Assembly (NCBI GenBank): GCA_026394075.1
Contig: JAPKYX010000277.1
Span: 1 to 35,399 of the forward strand
Length of the DNA stretch: 35,399 bases
Reading direction: 5' to 3'
Source: Acidobacteriota bacterium
Lineage (GTDB): Bacteria > Acidobacteriota > Terriglobia > Bryobacterales > Bryobacteraceae
The notes beneath the pieces are model-generated. The model was not told where the DNA came from and ran no database searches. It saw only the letters and a program-made list of their open reading frames with translations. Position numbers and translations under genes: made by a program. This document shows, piece by piece, positions 17,733-27,961 of this stretch. How positions within the stretch are numbered: the first letter of the stretch is position 1; each line of letters starts with the position of its first letter.

Positions 17733-20099
17733 CTATACCTTGGCAGCTTTCAGCGCGGCCAACACCCGATCCGGGCGGAACGGCACGCGCCGGATGCGGA
17801 CGCCCGTCGCGTCGAAGATGGCATTGCCAATGGCGGCGAGCATCGGCTTCAGCACCGCTTCACCGGCCCCATAGGGAGGCAGGTCCGGGCGGTTGGGATT
17901 GGGGTCACCGTTCACTTGCACGACATCAATGCGGTCCGGCGTGTCGGCATGCCGGAGCGTCGGATGGGAGAACCAATCGACACTGGTCACCTTCTCCGTA
18001 TTGAAGCGGACCTCCTCGTGCAGAGCGCGGCTTAAGCCATAGAGAGCACCGCACTCCACCGTATAGCGCAGCCCATCGGGATTGACGACCAGGCCGCAAT
18101 CGTGAGCACACACGAGGCGCTTGGCCCAGACATGGCCCGTCTGGCGGTTCACCTCCACCTCGGCAATCTGCGCCACCATGGTGAGGCCCCGAAAGGTGTA
18201 AGCGATACCCCGGCCAGTGAGGATGTTGCCCGTGCCCCGGCGAACGGGCGAGGGCCGTGGCTCCCACCCGTAGGCCTTCGCCGCCGCCTTGAGCACGGCA
18301 ATGGAGCGGGCGCGCCGGAAGCCGGAATCGTCACCGGTGGCTGCCTGCAGCAGGTTCAGGCGGAACTCCAGGGGATCGGCCTGGGCGGCAGCGGCTGCCT
18401 CGTCTATAAAGGACTCCGTGGCAAAGGTGGCCTGCGGACCATTGGGGTCGCGCAAGTTGCCCGTGCGCAGCGGAGTTTCCCAAAGGGCGGGAAGACCGAC
18501 GACTTCGCCCACCATCTTGCGGTTCGGGATGGCGTACATGTCCGACGGCATGGCCGCACTACCGGCGGCCGGGTTGGCCCGCCGCGCGCCCATCAGCTGA
18601 GCGATCAGCACTGTGTCCGGCTCGTTGTAGCCCACGTGATTCAGGTCACAAGAACGGGCGAGATAGTCATAGCCGCTCAACCGTCCGGCGGCGTCCAGCG
18701 CGCCGCGCATCTTGACGAAGAACGCCGGGCTCTTGGTGTCCCACGCTGTCTCTTCATCCCGCATCCACTGCATGCGGACCGGACGGCCCAGGTCGCGGGC
18801 GATCCACGCCGCTTCACACGCCGCATCCTCTGCCGCCGAGCGGCCAAAGCCCTGCGGACCCGCCATGTAGACCACCCGGACGCGATCGGCCGGCATACCC
18901 AGAAACGTCGCTACGCAGCGCCGCATGCCGTAGGTCTTCATGTCATTCGAGTAGATCGTCATCTGGCCGTTCGACGGGTCGGCCAGGGCATGCGCGCCAC
19001 CCAGCGCGGTGTGCCCTTGAAAGGGGATTTCGTACTCGGCTTCAATCGTCTTCGCCGCGGCGGAGAACGCTCCGTCCGGATTGCCCACCACAGCGGGAGC
19101 GCTAGGCCGGGGCGAGGCGGACGGGGCGGTGCGCATGTAGTCGAACAGCTTCTCTGAAGTCGGGAACGGGGCCGTCGCGGGCTTCTCCCAGGTGGTCTTC
19201 AGTTGGCGGGCGGCGCGAATCGCTTGCTCTTCCCGCTCGCACACGACCGCCACATAGTTGCCCTTGTTGATCACTTTGATAAAGCCGGGCAGGCTCTTCA
19301 CGGATGACTCATCAATGGCCGCCAGCTTCGCGCAGGCATAGGGCGGCTTGACGTTGCGCGCGTGGACCATGCCGGGCAGCTTGACGCCCGTGCCCCACTT
19401 GAGCGTGCCATCCACCTTAGCCGGAATGTCGTCACGCTGGAGCGATTGCCCGGTGTACTTCAGCTCGGGAACGGTTTTGGTTTTGGCTTTGCCAGTGACC
19501 GTGTAGATGCTGTCGCCCGTCAGAGTGACATGGAACTTCTTGCCCGCGATCAGTTCGCCGTAGCTGACGCGCTTTGACGCATCGGACTTGGCAGTGATCA
19601 CCGCATTGTTCACCGTCAGTTGGTCCACCGGTACGCCCAAGCGAGTGGACGCCATCTCCAGCAACACCCGTCGAGCCTCAGCCGCCACGCGCCGCATCGG
19701 CCAGGAGTCGCGCTCCATGGCGGTCGATCCGCCGGAGCCGATCTGGTCCACCGTGATGTCAGTGCTGCCCATGATGCAGGTGGTCTTATCGAAAGCGATG
19801 TCGAGCTCGTCGGACATCAATTGGCGGAACCCGGTGCCGGTGCCTTGTCCCGGATCGGTCTTGCCCACATAAAAGGTGGCCGTGTTGTTTTCGTGAATGA
19901 CGATCCAGGAGTCGACCTGCCGGAAATCTAGGATCGGGTACGGGCCAGGCCCTTGGGACGTCGTGGCTGACTGAGCGGCAGCTTCGGTGGCCCAGCTACC
20001 CAAGCTGGCCATGAGCAGGCCAGCACTTTTGAGGAAGCCCCGGCGGTGCAGGGCGAGGACGTCTTCCACCTGCTGGGGTACGGAGTTTCGAATGCTCAC
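17733..20099 (-). CDS. Molybdopterin-binding subunit of an exported Mo hydroxylase (IorB/aldehyde oxidoreductase type)
   Basis: The 788-residue large subunit belongs to the xanthine dehydrogenase family, of the isoquinoline 1-oxidoreductase beta-subunit type. A Tat signal is visible after a short extension (LHRRGFLKSAG, Arg19-Arg20, cleavage near AAAQS). Cofactor-binding segments include GKTDPGQGTGTGFRQL, GPQGFGRSAAEDAACEA and the C-terminal GAGEAVLKPMLAAIGNA, whose Glu747 matches the catalytic base of the family. It would hydroxylate a heterocycle or aldehyde in the periplasm. Its GTG overlaps the stop of the iron-sulfur subunit by 4 bp. There is no cytochrome or FAD subunit nearby, so the electron acceptor is unknown. 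Confidence 0.88.
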   Translation of the reverse strand: MSIRNSVPQQVEDVLALHRRGFLKSAGLLMASLGSWATEAAAQSATTSQGPGPYPILDFRQVDSWIVIHENNTATFYVGKTDPGQGTGTGFRQLMSDELDIAFDKTTCIMGSTDITVDQIGSGGSTAMERDSWPMRRVAAEARRVLLEMASTRLGVPVDQLTVNNAVITAKSDASKRVSYGELIAGKKFHVTLTGDSIYTVTGKAKTKTVPELKYTGQSLQRDDIPAKVDGTLKWGTGVKLPGMVHARNVKPPYACAKLAAIDESSVKSLPGFIKVINKGNYVAVVCEREEQAIRAARQLKTTWEKPATAPFPTSEKLFDYMRTAPSASPRPSAPAVVGNPDGAFSAAAKTIEAEYEIPFQGHTALGGAHALADPSNGQMTIYSNDMKTYGMRRCVATFLGMPADRVRVVYMAGPQGFGRSAAEDAACEAAWIARDLGRPVRMQWMRDEETAWDTKSPAFFVKMRGALDAAGRLSGYDYLARSCDLNHVGYNEPDTVLIAQLMGARRANPAAGSAAMPSDMYAIPNRKMVGEVVGLPALWETPLRTGNLRDPNGPQATFATESFIDEAAAAAQADPLEFRLNLLQAATGDDSGFRRARSIAVLKAAAKAYGWEPRPSPVRRGTGNILTGRGIAYTFRGLTMVAQIAEVEVNRQTGHVWAKRLVCAHDCGLVVNPDGLRYTVECGALYGLSRALHEEVRFNTEKVTSVDWFSHPTLRHADTPDRIDVVQVNGDPNPNRPDLPPYGAGEAVLKPMLAAIGNAIFDATGVRIRRVPFRPDRVLAALKAAKV

Positions 20100-20593
20100 G
20101 CCACCACCCCCTCTTCCGCAACGGGTGACCCAGCGGCCATGGCCTTGCTGGCACGCTTGATCGCAGTCTGCACACGGTAATAGCTCATGCAGCGACAGAG
20201 GGTGTCATTCATCGCTTGGCGGATTTGGGCATTGGTGGGATGCGGGGTCTTGTCGAGCAGGACCTTGGCATTCAGAATCTGGCCGTTCTGGCAGAAGCCG
20301 CACTGGGGCACCTGCTCATCAATCCAAGCTTGCTGCAGCGGGTGCAATTTGCCTTGCGGGGCCAGCCCTTCAAGAGTGGTGATCTCGCCCTTCACCGCAG
20401 AAACCGGCGTGATGCAGGAGCGGACGGCTGCACCATTGATCAGCACCGTACAAGCGCCGCACTGGCCCAAGCCGCAGCCAAACTTGGGGCCTTCCAGACC
20501 CACTTCATTGCGGAGGATATAGAGCAGCGGCGTCGCCGGCTCGCTTTCCACACTCAGTGAACGCCCGTTCACCTTCAGGTCGATCTTGCTCAT
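20096..20593 (-). CDS. [2Fe-2S] subunit of the Mo hydroxylase (IorA type)
   Basis: The 165-residue iron-sulfur protein carries the two clusters typical of molybdenum hydroxylases. Cys40, 45, 48 and 60 form the plant-ferredoxin-type cluster (CGLGQCGAC...C). Cys98, 101, 133 and 135 form the second (CGFC...CRC). The ATG at 20593 is chosen because AAGGAG precedes it by 9 nt and the family begins here; the open frame reaches 20620 without support. It has no signal of its own, consistent with co-export by Tat bound to the large subunit. The genes overlap by 4 bp. Confidence 0.93.
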   Translation of the reverse strand: MSKIDLKVNGRSLSVESEPATPLLYILRNEVGLEGPKFGCGLGQCGACTVLINGAAVRSCITPVSAVKGEITTLEGLAPQGKLHPLQQAWIDEQVPQCGFCQNGQILNAKVLLDKTPHPTNAQIRQAMNDTLCRCMSYYRVQTAIKRASKAMAAGSPVAEEGVVA

Positions 20594-20716
20594 CGATCCG
20601 TGCTCCTTGTCCGAATCCAACTCGCCCAGCGTCCCAGCTCCGTTGCCAGCCTGAGTTCTCCTGATTATGGCGCGCTGCTGGCGGGCTTGGGGCGGTGCGA
20701 CACTGATGGGAAGCCT

Positions 20717-22258
20717 ATGCGGAAAATCCTTGCCCTTCTTGCCTGCCTGCCGCTTATCTCAGCGGAAACTCTGCCTCGCTTTACTGATCCCAACCGGAAG
20801 GCCAAGCTGATGGCCGCCCTGCCGGAGGTGGAAAAGGTGTTCGAGCAGTTCGCGCAGGACCGTGCGGTCACCGGCATGGCCTATGGCATGGTCATCGACG
20901 GCGAGCTGGTGCTGGCCAAGGGCGTGGGCGTTAAGGACCGCACGAGCAATGCTCCCGTGACGGCCGACACGGTGTTCCGCATCGCCTCCATGACCAAGAG
21001 CTTCACCGCGCTGGCCATCCTGAAGCTGCGCGATCAGGGCAAGCTGTCGCTGGAAGATCCGGTGTCGAAGTATGTGCCGGAGATCGGCCAACTGAAGTAT
21101 CCCAGCAGCGATACGGCTCCACTGCGGGTCCGGCAATTGTTGACCCATGGCGCGGGCTTCCCGGAAGACAATCCCTGGGGCGATCAACAACTGGGTCAGC
21201 CCGATGCGGAGATGACGGCTTGGCTGAAGAAAGGCATCCCATTTTCGACGCCGCCGGATACGGCCTACGAGTATTCCAATTACGGCTTCGGTCTGCTGGG
21301 CCGCATCATCGCCAAGGCCTCCGGCAAGCCCTACGACGAGTATCTGCAGAAAGAGATTCTGGATCCGCTGGGCATGAAGGCCTCGACGCTGCACCCCTCC
21401 CGCATCCCGGCGAACGTGGCCGCGGTGGGATATCGCAAGACGGGCGATGTCTACAGTGTCGAGCCCTCCCTGCCGCATGGCGCATTTGGCGCGATGGGCG
21501 GCTTGGCCGTTTCCGCCAAGGACCTGGGCAAGTATGTTGCCTATCAGCTTGCGGCTTATCCCCCGCGCGATGGTGCCGATTCCGGCCCCGTGCGCCGCAG
21601 CTCACAGCGCGAAATGCAGCACCCCTGGCGTCCAGCCGCGCTGCGGGCCAGCGGCTCACCGCTGACGGTGCGCGCATCAGCCTATGGCTATGGCCTGAAC
21701 ATCTCGCGCACCTGCAATATCGGCCAGATCGTCGGCCACGGCGGCGGCCTGCCCGGCTTTGGCAGCTATATGATGTGGCTGCCCGAATACGGCGTCGGCT
21801 TCATCGGCATGACCAACCTCACCTACACCGCGCCCACTGCCGCAATGGAGCAGGCCATCGAAGTACTTTCAAAGACGGGCGCACTGCAGCCCCGCGAGCT
21901 GCCCGCCTCGCCCGAGCTGATCTCCATGCGCGAATCGATCTGGAGCCTCTGGCAGAACTGGGATGAAGGCGCGCTAAAGAAAGTCGCCGCCATGAACCTC
22001 CTGCTCGACACCCCCGCCCCGGCCCGCAAGACGGCGATGGAGGCGATTCAGAAAGAAGTCGGCACCTGCTCTGCGGCGGGTCCAGTGCTGCCCGAAAACC
22101 TGCTCCGCGGCAAGTTCCGCTTGACCTGCGAACGCGGTGCCGTGGACGTGACGTTTACGCTGGCCCCCACGATGCCGGTGAGCTTGCAGGCATTGCGGTT
22201 TGCGAAGGCGGACGCGAATGTGGCTCTGGTCGCGGTGCCGCCAGCCTGTAGACCGTAA
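20717..22258 (+). CDS. Secreted serine hydrolase of the class C beta-lactamase family
   Basis: The protein is 513 residues from the ATG at 20717, which begins a short Sec signal peptide (MRKILALLACLPLISA). The open frame extends to 20600 but the added residues do not look like protein. The penicillin-binding fold has the SXXK motif SMTK (Ser91-Lys94), YXN as YSNYG, and GHGGGLPG in place of the KTG triad. A C-terminal extension of about 130 residues follows. Such proteins are esterases, D-amino-peptidases or peptidoglycan-related hydrolases more often than resistance enzymes. The start signal is weak. It is divergent from the Mo hydroxylase genes. Confidence 0.85.
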   Translation: MRKILALLACLPLISAETLPRFTDPNRKAKLMAALPEVEKVFEQFAQDRAVTGMAYGMVIDGELVLAKGVGVKDRTSNAPVTADTVFRIASMTKSFTALAILKLRDQGKLSLEDPVSKYVPEIGQLKYPSSDTAPLRVRQLLTHGAGFPEDNPWGDQQLGQPDAEMTAWLKKGIPFSTPPDTAYEYSNYGFGLLGRIIAKASGKPYDEYLQKEILDPLGMKASTLHPSRIPANVAAVGYRKTGDVYSVEPSLPHGAFGAMGGLAVSAKDLGKYVAYQLAAYPPRDGADSGPVRRSSQREMQHPWRPAALRASGSPLTVRASAYGYGLNISRTCNIGQIVGHGGGLPGFGSYMMWLPEYGVGFIGMTNLTYTAPTAAMEQAIEVLSKTGALQPRELPASPELISMRESIWSLWQNWDEGALKKVAAMNLLLDTPAPARKTAMEAIQKEVGTCSAAGPVLPENLLRGKFRLTCERGAVDVTFTLAPTMPVSLQALRFAKADANVALVAVPPACRP

Positions 22259-22288
22259 GGCGCGCTTCGCAAATCGGCTCAGGATCAA

Positions 22289-23383
22289 TCAGCGGTTGGA
22301 GTTGCGGCGAAACTTCTCCACCCGGTGAAAGGTCAGAAAGTTGGCGTCGTGCGCACGGTGGGCGCCGCCTTCGTCGTCGTCAAAGGCGGTGCGGGAGGCG
22401 ACTACCAGATCTTCGCCGTCGAACTGCCAATCGACATACTGGAACGCGTGCTTCACCGGGTCCGGGTGGGAAAGGACGGTGCGGTGGATGGTCCAGGTTT
22501 GTAGGTCCGGCGAGGACATCAGCACCAGGGTGTTGCGGACGGAGGCGGGGTCTTTGGCGGATTGGGGGAACTCCGGCAGCGCGGGGTTCGAAAGGGTCCA
22601 GTAACGCCGGCTTTTCTTGTCCCAGCGGATGGTGAACTTCTTGGCGCCGCCGGGGAAGTCGATCAGGCGGTTGAACTTCAGGTCGCCGCCCTTCACGTTG
22701 ACGATCGCGGCTTTCTCCAGGTTGTGGACGCGCAGGATGTTCAGCAGTTGGCCTTGGCGATCCACCACCACATTGCCTTCCAGCCAAGTCGAGCCCATGC
22801 CAGCTTCCGCGGCCGGGTAGGCGAGGCTAGAGGAGAGCTGCCAGCTCTTGGGGTCCATCAGGTCCGCATTCGCCGCAGCGGAGATCACGAATGCCTCAAA
22901 GCCGCCCCACTTGCCTTCTGGGTGGAACTCAATCGCACGCCACAAGCGACCGCGATGCTCAATGATCGGTCCCGGGGCGGTGTGATAACCGGTAGCAGGG
23001 TGCAGCAGCGAGGGCGGGCTCCAGGTGCGGCCGCCATCCATAGACTTGCGGATGACGATGCGCCCGTATTCGTAGGTGGTGCCCATCAAGTACAGCGCGC
23101 CACGGTGGACGAACAGGTTGGACCAGAACTGATCATTGAACTCGGCCGTCTTCGCCCAGGTGAGGCCGCGGTCCGTCGAGCGGAAGACACGCGACACGGC
23201 AGAAGTGGACTGCGTGGACCCGGCCCCGAAAAAGTCGTGCGAGGCGACGTAGCTACGGTCGGGCAAGATCGCAATGGAGGGTGACCCGATGTACTGGCGG
23301 GTGTGCGCCGGATGATGGTCGATCACGGCACCGGGCGGCAGCGGCGTGGCCGCAAGCATCAGCGCAAAGATGACGACTGGCAT
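22289..23383 (-). CDS. Secreted BNR/sialidase-fold protein
   Basis: The protein is 364 residues from the ATG at 23383. It has a short hydrophobic N-terminus (MPVVIFALMLAATPLPPG) as a signal peptide. The rest is a beta-propeller with Asp-box repeats: SRVFRSTDRGLTWAKT and IVIRKSMDGGRTWSPP are clear S.D.G.TW boxes, with a weaker one further on (MSSPDLQTWT). The fold is shared by sialidases and other exo-glycosidases, but the Arg triad of true sialidases is not evident, so substrate and activity are open. The frame stays open well upstream on the minus strand, but that part is antisense to the next gene and is rejected. Only 12 bp separate its start from the divergent ATG at 23396. Confidence 0.75.
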   Translation of the reverse strand: MPVVIFALMLAATPLPPGAVIDHHPAHTRQYIGSPSIAILPDRSYVASHDFFGAGSTQSTSAVSRVFRSTDRGLTWAKTAEFNDQFWSNLFVHRGALYLMGTTYEYGRIVIRKSMDGGRTWSPPSLLHPATGYHTAPGPIIEHRGRLWRAIEFHPEGKWGGFEAFVISAAANADLMDPKSWQLSSSLAYPAAEAGMGSTWLEGNVVVDRQGQLLNILRVHNLEKAAIVNVKGGDLKFNRLIDFPGGAKKFTIRWDKKSRRYWTLSNPALPEFPQSAKDPASVRNTLVLMSSPDLQTWTIHRTVLSHPDPVKHAFQYVDWQFDGEDLVVASRTAFDDDEGGAHRAHDANFLTFHRVEKFRRNSNR

Positions 23384-23388
23384 AGAAT
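23383..23388 (+). promoter_or_regulatory. -10-like hexamer of the second Gfo/Idh/MocA gene
   Basis: TAGAAT (5 of 6 to TATAAT) ends 7 nt before the ATG at 23396. There is no Shine-Dalgarno and no good -35. Its first base is the start-codon end of the opposite gene. Confidence 0.35.
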
Positions 23389-23395
23389 TTAGCTT

Positions 23396-24613
23396 ATGCC
23401 CGGAACCACGAAGTCCAGCTTTCCCCTTTCCCGCCGCCAGATGGTGAAGTCCACCGCCATGGCGATGACGGCCGCCTCCTATTCGCGCGTTTATGGCGCC
23501 AATGACAAGGTGCAATTGGGCGTCATCGGTGTCGGCAATCGCGGCACGGGCGTGATGGGGACGTTCCAGCAATCGGGTCGCATCGATGTCAAGGCGGTGT
23601 GCGACGTCTATGCCAAGAACGTTGATGCCGCGCTCACCAAGGCGCCGGGCGCCAAGGGCTTCAAGGAGCATCAGGAGCTGCTGGCCATGAAGGGCATCGA
23701 CGCTGTGCTGATCGCCACGCCGGACCACTGGCACTCCCGCATCGCCATCGACGCGCTGAACGCCAAGCTGGATGTCTATGTCGAAAAGCCGTTGACGCTG
23801 ACCATTGAGGAAGGCCCCGGCATCGTCAAGGCGGCGCGCGTGAATGACCGTATTTGCCAGGTGGGCATGCAGCAGCGGTCCGGTTCGCACTATCTGCGGG
23901 CCAAGGAAGAGTACATGAAGTCCGGGAAGCTGGGCAAGATCACCATGGCGCGGACGTGGTGGCATGGCAATGGCTTCCACTTGCGCAAGGCGCCGACGGA
24001 ACTGATGCAGCAGCCGTCGAACCTGGATTGGTCACGCTTCCTGGGGCCGGTGAAGTGGCGTGATTACGACCCGCAGCAGTATTGGAACTTCCGCGCGTAC
24101 CTCGACTTTGGCGGCGGCCAGGTGACGGACCTCTTTACGCACTGGATCGATGTGGTCCACATGTTCATGGAGCAGGACAACCCGACCTCGGCCGTGGCGG
24201 CGGGCGGTGTTTACTTCGCCAAGGATGGCCGCACGGCCCCGGACACGATCAACGTGCTGCTGGAATACCCCAACGACTGGTTGGCGACCTTTGAAGCCAC
24301 GCTCGCCCCCGGCATCACCGGCGCGGGCATTGAGATGTGCGGCACCGAAGGCAAGCTCTACATTGACCGGTCCCGTTACGTCTACACACCCAAGGGCCGC
24401 AACGCCGTGCCGGTGGAAGTGAAGGCCGAACGCGAGCAGACCATCGAGCACGTCGCGAACTTCCTCGATTGCGTGAAGAGCCGCAAGCGCCCCAACGGCG
24501 ACGTCTACATCGGCCACCGCAGCGCCCAGGCCTCACACCTGGGCAACATCGCCTATGTGCAGAAGCGGCGCCTGAAGTTTGATGCGGACCGCGAAGAGAT
24601 TCTGCCGCTCTAG
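23396..24613 (+). CDS. Tat-exported Gfo/Idh/MocA family oxidoreductase (second copy)
   Basis: The 405-residue protein has a Tat-type signal (LSRRQMVKSTAMAMTAAS). The Rossmann loop LGVIGVGNRGTGVMG begins at about residue 42. Other family marks are VLIATPDHWHSRIA, the VYVEKPLTLT motif with the EKP Lys, and in the C-terminal domain DFGGGQVTDLFTHWIDVVHM with the conserved His that often acts as proton donor. The C-terminus carries IGHRSAQASHLGNIA, typical of the planctomycete/acidobacterial subgroup. It is a probable NAD(P)-dependent sugar or cyclitol oxidoreductase acting outside the cytoplasm; the substrate is unknown. Confidence 0.9.
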   Translation: MPGTTKSSFPLSRRQMVKSTAMAMTAASYSRVYGANDKVQLGVIGVGNRGTGVMGTFQQSGRIDVKAVCDVYAKNVDAALTKAPGAKGFKEHQELLAMKGIDAVLIATPDHWHSRIAIDALNAKLDVYVEKPLTLTIEEGPGIVKAARVNDRICQVGMQQRSGSHYLRAKEEYMKSGKLGKITMARTWWHGNGFHLRKAPTELMQQPSNLDWSRFLGPVKWRDYDPQQYWNFRAYLDFGGGQVTDLFTHWIDVVHMFMEQDNPTSAVAAGGVYFAKDGRTAPDTINVLLEYPNDWLATFEATLAPGITGAGIEMCGTEGKLYIDRSRYVYTPKGRNAVPVEVKAEREQTIEHVANFLDCVKSRKRPNGDVYIGHRSAQASHLGNIAYVQKRRLKFDADREEILPL

Positions 24614-24658
24614 CAGAAGCCGGGAATAAGCAGGCCGTCGGGTGGGATCTATCGCCGG

Positions 24659-25153
24659 ATGAACCTTAAGTTGCGAACCTTACTGGCCCGCTCGGGCGGC
24701 TACGCCCTGTTGCTGGCGCTGACACTGGCTCCCGTCCAGGCCGAGATTTTCGCCCTGAAGTTTGAGCGGCTGAACGGGGCGCTGGCCATGCTGAGCTCCA
24801 CCGATCGGCAAACGGTGGACAACGCCATTGCGCTGATTAAGCGGGGCGATCACAACTTAGCGCTGATCGAGCTGAACAGCGTATCCAAAAGCAATCCCAC
24901 CAGCGCGGGTGTGCGCGTGTTGTCGGCTTACGCGCTACTCAATTTGGGGAACACACTGGGTGCCTTCCAGGAAGCCAAGACCGCCGAGAGCGTGGGGCAC
25001 GATAGCTACATCTGCTCCTTCCTGGGCCGGGTGGCGTATCTGGTGGGCGATGTGCGGGCTTGTAAGCGAGAGATCAAACACGTGCGCGCGGCAGGCGACC
25101 CCGATGGTGAAGCGGCGGCGCTGGAGCGGGAAATCGCCAGTAAGCGGCGATAG
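24659..25153 (+). CDS. Secreted TPR-like protein
   Basis: The 164-residue protein has a Sec signal peptide (LLARSGGYALLLALTLAPVQA, cleavage about residue 28). Helical pairs resembling degenerate tetratricopeptide repeats follow: DNAIALIKRGDHNLALIELNSVSKSNPTS, VLSAYALLNLGNTLGAFQEAKTAE and a third near YLVGDVRACKREI. The repeat signature is loose, so TPR is inferred from helix pattern and Ala/Gly/Leu spacing. It probably mediates protein contacts in the periplasm. It follows the Gfo/Idh/MocA gene by 45 bp and converges on the BLUF gene, 6 bp away. Confidence 0.65.
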   Translation: MNLKLRTLLARSGGYALLLALTLAPVQAEIFALKFERLNGALAMLSSTDRQTVDNAIALIKRGDHNLALIELNSVSKSNPTSAGVRVLSAYALLNLGNTLGAFQEAKTAESVGHDSYICSFLGRVAYLVGDVRACKREIKHVRAAGDPDGEAAALEREIASKRR

Positions 25154-25159
25154 GACCGG

Positions 25160-25540
25160 CTAGAGCAGCAGATCGTCCAGGCTGCGGTGCCCCGGCAACT
25201 CTCCCGCAGCCAAGCGGTAGAAACCCATACTCCAGTCGTCGAATTCGCGCACTTGAGCCGCGCCTTCCCAGAGTACGAGGCATTCTTTGTGGCGGGTGTC
25301 GTTTTGAATTGAGCCGTAATAGAGCGCCCGCACGGCCTCTTCCGGACCTTCCAGCACCTGAAGAAATGTGTCTTCCCGGTAGACCAGCGCCCCGGTTACT
25401 CCGAGCAGTCCGTTGTGCCGGCGAGCCTTCTGGAGTAACTCCGTCAACTCCTCTTCGAACATCGGCGCCGCTGCGGTGCTGGTGTAGACAAGCCGGAAAA
25501 CGGAGTCAGGCAATGCCGGGGGCTGACTGAAACGATCCAT
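25160..25540 (-). CDS. Stand-alone BLUF blue-light photoreceptor
   Basis: The 126-residue protein is essentially one BLUF domain binding FAD. The photocycle residues are all present: Tyr19 (LVYTS), Asn43 (HNGLLGVTG), Gln61 (FLQVLEGP), and the late pair Trp103 and Met105 (DDWSMGF). The NDTRHKE motif is also typical. No output domain is fused, so signalling must go to a separate partner. It lies at the end of a minus-strand cluster (membrane protein, acyl-CoA mutase, DinB, BLUF), with 49 bp to the DinB gene. No obvious Shine-Dalgarno precedes it; a GATAAC hexamer 6 nt before the ATG might be a -10 box. Confidence 0.9.
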   Translation of the reverse strand: MDRFSQPPALPDSVFRLVYTSTAAAPMFEEELTELLQKARRHNGLLGVTGALVYREDTFLQVLEGPEEAVRALYYGSIQNDTRHKECLVLWEGAAQVREFDDWSMGFYRLAAGELPGHRSLDDLLL

Positions 25541-25589
25541 AGGATGGTTATCGGCGCGCGCCGAACGAGCTTTAGGTTACAGACAGCGA

Positions 25590-26132
25590 TCAGCCGGTAA
25601 CCCGGGTCAGCGCACGCTCGGCCTGCCAGAGGTGCCGCCGGTGATGGGCGGCCATGATCTTCAAACCCGCCCAAAGTGAGTACTGGACGCGCGCATTGAA
25701 AGGCGATACTAACTGCGGACGATCAATGGCGAGTCCGTCCAGGGATAGGACGAACGCGGCCAGCCGGGCCGAGTGGTCCTGGAATTGCGGCAGCACCTGC
25801 TCCAGGGACTGAGTGCTGGGCTCAAACGCGGCGGGAGTCTTCACGGTTTGGCGATAGGGCGGTTCAAGAAACCACAACAACAGCCGCTCGATCAGTCGCA
25901 GGCGGAAAGGCTGGCCGGCTGCGGGCATCGATTGGACGGTCTGCCAAGCTTGTTCCAGGGCGGGCCAGAAGGCCTCCGCGGTGAGATTGAGGTGGGCCAG
26001 ACAATCGGTGGCCGCCCAACTGGAGCCGGGCCGGAGGGACCAGGCTGAGGCCGGATATTGCTCAGCCAATCTGTTCGCCCAAAGCGCCGCAGCATCGAAC
26101 TCGGCTGCCAAACCCGCCACCACAGAACCCAT
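25590..26132 (-). CDS. DinB-like putative metal-dependent protein
   Basis: The 180-residue helical protein fits the DinB/YfiT four-helix-bundle superfamily. The conserved histidines that hold a divalent metal appear as TDCLAHLNL (His47) and AAHHRRHLWQAE near the C-terminus. Members include thiol-dependent transferases (bacillithiol, mycothiol) and many proteins of unknown role; no substrate can be named. It starts 34 bp after the mutase gene and may be co-transcribed with it. Confidence 0.75.
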   Translation of the reverse strand: MGSVVAGLAAEFDAAALWANRLAEQYPASAWSLRPGSSWAATDCLAHLNLTAEAFWPALEQAWQTVQSMPAAGQPFRLRLIERLLLWFLEPPYRQTVKTPAAFEPSTQSLEQVLPQFQDHSARLAAFVLSLDGLAIDRPQLVSPFNARVQYSLWAGLKIMAAHHRRHLWQAERALTRVTG

Positions 26133-26166
26133 ACTAGGCTCAGTCTACCGCGGCGGTGCGAGGCGG

Positions 26167-27669
<1,503 letters not shown>

Positions 27670-27690
27670 AGAGAATCTATCGGCGGTCCG

Positions 27691-27954
27691 CTACTGGCGG
27701 TTGATCTTGCGGGCCCGCAAAAATGAGGTGATTCCGAAGAAAGCCATAGTGAGCGCGAAAAAGCCGGCCAGGATAATCCGGCCCGTCGAATCCGCACTGC
27801 CATCCCCGGTCTGCCAGGCGCGGAAGGCCGACCCGCCCGCCACGACGGCGAATACCAGGAAAGCAAAGCCAATCATCTCGTTCCACAGAACCCGGAGCGG
27901 CTTAATCACTCCAGGAACCACGGTCTTCACAAACTTGCCGGCTGCGTCAAGCAT
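27691..27954 (-). CDS. Small membrane protein upstream of the mutase
   Basis: The 87-residue protein has two clear hydrophobic helices (about residues 28-42, FAFLVFAVVAGG; and 60-77, ILAGFFALTMAFFGI) separated by a polar loop with acidic and Gly residues. Both ends are basic. It matches no family I know. It lies 21 bp before the methylmalonyl-CoA mutase gene and is probably co-transcribed, but a functional link is unproven. No Shine-Dalgarno is obvious. Two direct repeats lie just upstream. Confidence 0.6.
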   Translation of the reverse strand: MLDAAGKFVKTVVPGVIKPLRVLWNEMIGFAFLVFAVVAGGSAFRAWQTGDGSADSTGRIILAGFFALTMAFFGITSFLRARKINRQ

Positions 27955-27961
27955 AAGTATT

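Noticed and set aside
20600-20716. N-terminal extension of the serine hydrolase
   Set aside because: It is not protein-like, and the ATG at 20717 begins a good signal peptide.
23384-23980. N-terminal extension of the sialidase-like protein
   Set aside because: The extra 199 residues are antisense to the second Gfo/Idh/MocA gene and lack sense; the signal peptide begins at 23383.
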